64,000 nucleotides of DNA from Sphingobium sp. Leaf26. Lineage in GTDB: Bacteria > Pseudomonadota > Alphaproteobacteria > Sphingomonadales > Sphingomonadaceae. Position 1 is the first letter of the stretch, and the number at the start of each line of letters is the position of its first letter. Shown one piece after another: positions 60,894-64,000 of the stretch. The notes beneath the pieces are model-generated. The model saw nothing but the letters and a program-made list of their open reading frames with translations, did no database searches and was not told the origin of the DNA. The position numbers and the translations under genes are program-made. The stretch spans positions 1,171 through 65,170 of the forward strand of contig NZ_LMKV01000029.1 in assembly GCF_001421665.1 (NCBI RefSeq), written 5' to 3'.

Positions 60894-61947
60894 ACAGCCC
60901 GATCTGGCCCGGCGTCTCGCCGGCCAGATTGCTTCGGGCGGCCCGATCTCGGTCGCCCATTATATCGGCGAAGCGAACCAGCATTATTACGCCAACCGCG
61001 ATCCGCTGGGCGCGGACGGCGATTTCACCACCGCGCCGGAAATCAGCCAGATGTTCGGCGAACTGGTGGGGCTGGCGCTGGCCGATATCTGGATGCGCTC
61101 AGGCCGGCGTCCCGATCCCGCCTATGTCGAATTGGGGCCGGGACGCGGCACGCTGGCGTCGGACGCGATCCGCGCGATGGCGCGCGCCGCGCTGGCGCCC
61201 CATCTCCATCTGGTCGAAACCAGCCCTACCCTGCGGGAACGGCAGCGCGCCTTGCTGCCCCATGTCGCCCATCACGACACGATCGACAGCCTGCCCGAAA
61301 CCGGGCCGCTGCTGGTGGTCGCCAATGAATTTTTCGACGCTCTGCCGGTGCGCCAGTGCATCCGCGTCGGCGACGAATGGCGCGAGCGCGTCGTCGTCAG
61401 CCGGGAAGTGGAGGGACGCTTCATCCCGGTGCCGGGTTATCGCCGCATCGAATCGGGCCTGCCCCCGCTTGCGGTGGAGGCGCCGGAGGGGGCGATCATC
61501 GAATCCCCCATCGTCGGCGCCGGCATCGCCTATGCCCTCGCCCATCGCATCGCCCGGCAGGGCGGCGCGGCGATCATCATCGACTATGGCTATGAAGGCC
61601 CGGCGCTGGGCGACACGTTACAGGCGGTCAAGGCGCACCAGTTCGCCGATCCCTTCGCCGATCCCGGCGAAGCCGACCTCACCATCCATGTCGATTTCAC
61701 GGTGCTGGGCAATATGGCGCGGCAGGCCGGATTGCGCGTCCATGGCCCGGTCGGCCAGGGCGCCTTCCTGCGACAATTGGGCATCGACGCCCGCGCTGAG
61801 CAGCTTGCCAACACCGCCCCGGCGCGCGCCGCCGAAGTCGAAACCGCCCGCCACCGCCTGACCGACGAGGCGGAAATGGGCATATTGTTCAAGGCGATGG
61901 CCTGGACCCACCCTGACTGGGCCGACCCGGCGGGATTCGGCGCCTGA
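60883..61947 (+). CDS. MidA/NDUFAF7-type SAM-dependent methyltransferase
   Basis: A 354-residue class I methyltransferase of the NDUFAF7 (MidA) family: [19 protein letters not shown], the SAM-binding [30 protein letters not shown], and [45 protein letters not shown], ending with LFKAMAWT. Mitochondrial members methylate an arginine of a complex I subunit. Bacterial substrates are less certain. The GTG at 60883 overlaps lgt by 11 bp and gives [17 protein letters not shown] further upstream GTG (60856) is less likely. Confidence 0.88.
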   Translation: MSPEQPDLARRLAGQIASGGPISVAHYIGEANQHYYANRDPLGADGDFTTAPEISQMFGELVGLALADIWMRSGRRPDPAYVELGPGRGTLASDAIRAMARAALAPHLHLVETSPTLRERQRALLPHVAHHDTIDSLPETGPLLVVANEFFDALPVRQCIRVGDEWRERVVVSREVEGRFIPVPGYRRIESGLPPLAVEAPEGAIIESPIVGAGIAYALAHRIARQGGAAIIIDYGYEGPALGDTLQAVKAHQFADPFADPGEADLTIHVDFTVLGNMARQAGLRVHGPVGQGAFLRQLGIDARAEQLANTAPARAAEVETARHRLTDEAEMGILFKAMAWTHPDWADPAGFGA

Positions 61948-61978
61948 CCCTGATGCGCCTTACTCTGATGCGGCGGAT

Positions 61979-63028
61979 TCAGGCCGGGAACTGGCAATTG
62001 CGCTGAGCTATCAGGTCAGCCAGACCGACAAGGCGGGAAAAGCCGTGGTGCGGCAGGTCCCCCCGCACGATATCCGCGCCGGGCAGGCCGAACCGTTCCA
62101 GCGTGCGGTCTACGATATGGCAAAGCCGGGCAAAGTCGGCGTCCACCGCCTCCCGCGCCGCAGCCGCAATCCGCTGCCGGTCCGGGGACGAGGCCCGCAG
62201 ATAGGCCACTCCTTCCGCCACCGCATCGGCGGCCGCCTCGACATAGACGGAATTGGCCGGCGTCAGATAGCGGTCCCGGCCGCCCCGGTTCGCCGTCGTC
62301 ACCACCGGCAAACCCGACAGCAGATATTCGATCGTCGCCCGATTCTGCCCTTCCCGTTCGGACAGAATCAGCCCGCAACGCGCGTCCCGCAGGTGCTGCG
62401 CCACATCCTCCACCCCCAGCCAATGATAGGCGCCGTCGCGGATATTGGGACAGGTCAGGCCCGGCTGAACCGCCTGCATCCGGTCCACCGCCTCGCTCGT
62501 GATGTCGACGGAAATCAGGCAGAGCGACGCAATCTTCGATGCCAGCGCGATCCGTTTATAGGGCTGGTGCCCGGCGATGTAGACGGCGTCGAACAGGGAT
62601 GGACCCGCTGGCTCCACCGGCCTGGACCGGCGCATCCATCCGCTTCTGGAAACAGGCTGCGGATCGGCTGGTGCAAACTTGCCCGGATCGGCCAACGAAT
62701 GCTCGCCACAGGCGTAAAGCATGACGGCCGGATGAAGCTGGTCGCGGATCACGAAATCGAACGGGTCATTGACCAGCAGCACATAGCCATGCTGGGGAAA
62801 GGCAGTGGCCGCTTCGTTCACTGCGGCGATCACCCGCTGCGAAAATCCGCCCGGCCCCAGTGTCCACATCGGGTTCATCAAGAAGAAATGGCGGACCGGC
62901 GTGTCCATGAATTCCGGCACGCTCACCATGCTGGCCGGAAGATCGGCATTACTGAGGCCAACCGCATAGACCGGATATCGGCGGCTCAGCAGGCTACCGC
63001 TGACGACAGTGGCAGGGTCTATCGGCAT
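61979..63028 (-). CDS. family 1-like glycosyltransferase
   Basis: A 349-residue protein with a GT4-like C-terminal domain: GLILSEREGQNRATIEYLLSGLPVVTTANRGGRDRYLTPANSVYVE, where the Glu-rich loop and the GLPVV segment bind nucleotide sugar. The N-terminal half is unusual and has YVLLVNDPFDFVIRD and FDAVYIAGHQPYKRIALA. No signal or membrane segment is seen. Donor and acceptor are unknown. It is leftward, 33 bp after gmk, and converges on the methyltransferase gene. Confidence 0.75.
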   Translation of the reverse strand: MPIDPATVVSGSLLSRRYPVYAVGLSNADLPASMVSVPEFMDTPVRHFFLMNPMWTLGPGGFSQRVIAAVNEAATAFPQHGYVLLVNDPFDFVIRDQLHPAVMLYACGEHSLADPGKFAPADPQPVSRSGWMRRSRPVEPAGPSLFDAVYIAGHQPYKRIALASKIASLCLISVDITSEAVDRMQAVQPGLTCPNIRDGAYHWLGVEDVAQHLRDARCGLILSEREGQNRATIEYLLSGLPVVTTANRGGRDRYLTPANSVYVEAAADAVAEGVAYLRASSPDRQRIAAAAREAVDADFARLCHIVDRTLERFGLPGADIVRGDLPHHGFSRLVGLADLIAQRNCQFPA

Positions 63029-63061
63029 GTGGTTCCCCTGAAGGCAGGCGGCATTATCCGC

Positions 63062-63727
63062 CTAGTCTTCCTGGTGATAACGGCCCAGCCTGCGGATGAA
63101 ACCGATCAGGCCGGTCTGGCGGCTGCGCTTCATCCGTTCGGCATGCAGGATGGTCTGGACGCGCTGGAAACAGGCATCCGCATCGACATTGCACAGCACA
63201 TAGTCATAGCCGTCCCAATGGGCGATCTCGCCGGCGGCGCGGGCCATGCGGCCTTCGATGACGTCGTTGCTGTCCGTCGCGCGCCCGCGCAGGCGGCGTT
63301 CCAGTTCTTCCATCGACGGCGGCAGGATGAAGATACGGACGACATCGCCGCCGGCAATCTGGTGCAACTGCTGCGCGCCCTGCCAGTCGATGTCGAACAG
63401 GACGTCCTTGCCCGACTTCAGCATCGCCTCGACCGGGGCGCGCGGCGTGCCGTAACGCTGGCCGAAGACATGCGCCCATTCGAGAAATTCATGGTCCGCC
63501 GTCATGCGGCGAAACGCTTCCAGATCGACGAAATGATAGTCCTTGCCGTCGACCTCGCCCGGCCGCATCGGCCGCGTCGTCGCGGATACCGACATGGACA
63601 GGTCCGTTTCCGCCGCCAGCAGCTTGCGCGCGATCGTGGATTTGCCCGCGCCGGACGGCGAGGACAGTACGAAAAGCACGCCACGGCGCTTGAAATCCGG
63701 AGTCTCGGTGGGGATGCTGTCGGCCAT
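63062..63727 (-). CDS. gmk: guanylate kinase
   Basis: A 221-residue guanylate kinase with the P-loop SSPSGAGKST (residues 22-31), MSVSATTRPMRPGEVDGKDYHFVD, FLEWAHVFGQRYGTPRAPVEAML and VLFDIDWQGAQQL, then IFILPPSMEELERRLRGRATDS. It phosphorylates GMP. The usual length is about 205 and the extra residues are at the N-terminus. Confidence 0.95.
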   Translation of the reverse strand: MADSIPTETPDFKRRGVLFVLSSPSGAGKSTIARKLLAAETDLSMSVSATTRPMRPGEVDGKDYHFVDLEAFRRMTADHEFLEWAHVFGQRYGTPRAPVEAMLKSGKDVLFDIDWQGAQQLHQIAGGDVVRIFILPPSMEELERRLRGRATDSNDVIEGRMARAAGEIAHWDGYDYVLCNVDADACFQRVQTILHAERMKRSRQTGLIGFIRRLGRYHQED

Positions 63728-63790
63728 GGCCGCTAGTGCCTCCGCCGACGCGCTTTTGCAAGAGGGCTATGCCCGCATGCTATTGCCGGC

Positions 63791-64000
63791 TTTATCCCTT
63801 GGCCTTGCGCGCGCTTTCGATCGGGATGGGGCCGGGCGGGACCGGATCGCCGCTCTTGTCCGGCAGCAGCTTGATCGCCTTCTTGCGGTCGACCTCCCGC
63901 TTCGCCTCGAACAATTTGCCCGCCATATAGGCGCCGGTCACGAACAGGGCGCCGGCGGGATAGCGCATGATGATCCGCTTGACCCCAGCCCCGGCGACCA
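63791..64000 (-). CDS. unidentified protein, C-terminal part or small gene
   Basis: A leftward frame runs from the window edge to TAA at 63791-63793. It reads VAGAGVKRIIMRYPAGALFV, TGAYMAGKLFEAKREVDRKK and AIKLLPDKSGDPVPPGPIPI, then ESARKAKG. It may be the tail of a longer gene or a 58-residue protein starting at ATG 63968. The tail is basic with a Pro-rich linker. I do not recognise it. Confidence 0.45.

Overview
The window looks like chromosomal DNA of a GC-rich, motile alphaproteobacterium, most probably a member of the Sphingomonadales close to Sphingobium or Sphingomonas. This is an inference from protein flavour, gene order, codon use and the intergenic palindromes; no database search was possible. 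Almost the whole window is densely packed coding DNA, with many 1-26 bp gene overlaps and only two stretches above 350 bp that look truly non-coding.

Region 1 (1-17.3 kb) is housekeeping. It starts with the tail of an IS630-type transposase, then a dicarboxylate symporter, tRNA-Val(GAC) with a terminator, an MTA/SAH nucleosidase, a leftward petA-petB-petC cytochrome bc1 operon followed by apt and a lipoprotein of the endonuclease/exonuclease/phosphatase fold, a rightward trmL-hemF-acetyltransferase operon, lipB, a small lipoprotein, an unrecognised secreted protein, a leftward queC-queE pair, the redox chaperone gene hslO, and argD-argF.

Region 2 (17.3-57.8 kb) is a nearly complete flagellar regulon in one block. 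The leftward arm runs from a sigma54 activator gene (34.7-36.0 kb) through fliE, F, G, H, I, J, K, L, M, N, O, P, Q, R and flhB, then a GT87-like glycosyltransferase gene, an unrecognised late gene, fliD and fliS. Divergent from it is fliC, followed by opgG-opgH for periplasmic glucans. A leftward group holds a flagellar-type lytic transglycosylase, flhA and fliA (sigma28). Another leftward group holds a MotA/MotB-like second stator pair, flgA, flgM and flgN. The rightward arm is flgB-C-D-E-F-G-H-I-J-K-L followed by the main motA-motB. Four TGGCAC-N5-TTGCT sigma54 sites precede the transglycosylase-flhA-fliA, flgA, flgB and flgG units. Five TAAA/TTAA-N15-(G/T)(C/T)CGT sites precede fliC, fliD, the unrecognised gene, flgM and motA. 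This matches the expected hierarchy: a sigma54 activator drives rod, hook and fliA genes, then FliA released from FlgM drives filament and stator genes. No chemotaxis genes, rpoN, flhF or flhG lie in the window.

Region 3 (57.8-64 kb) is a rhomboid protease gene between two non-coding stretches, then lgt with an overlapping MidA/NDUFAF7-type methyltransferase gene, and on the other strand a glycosyltransferase gene, gmk and the end of an unidentified gene.

The most unusual points are the second short stator pair next to flgA, the very large FliK with a 92-residue internal duplication beside a short FlgE, a FliM without the usual CheY-binding N-terminus, a glycosyltransferase gene inside the flagellar arm, and the shared variant of the sigma28 -10 element.
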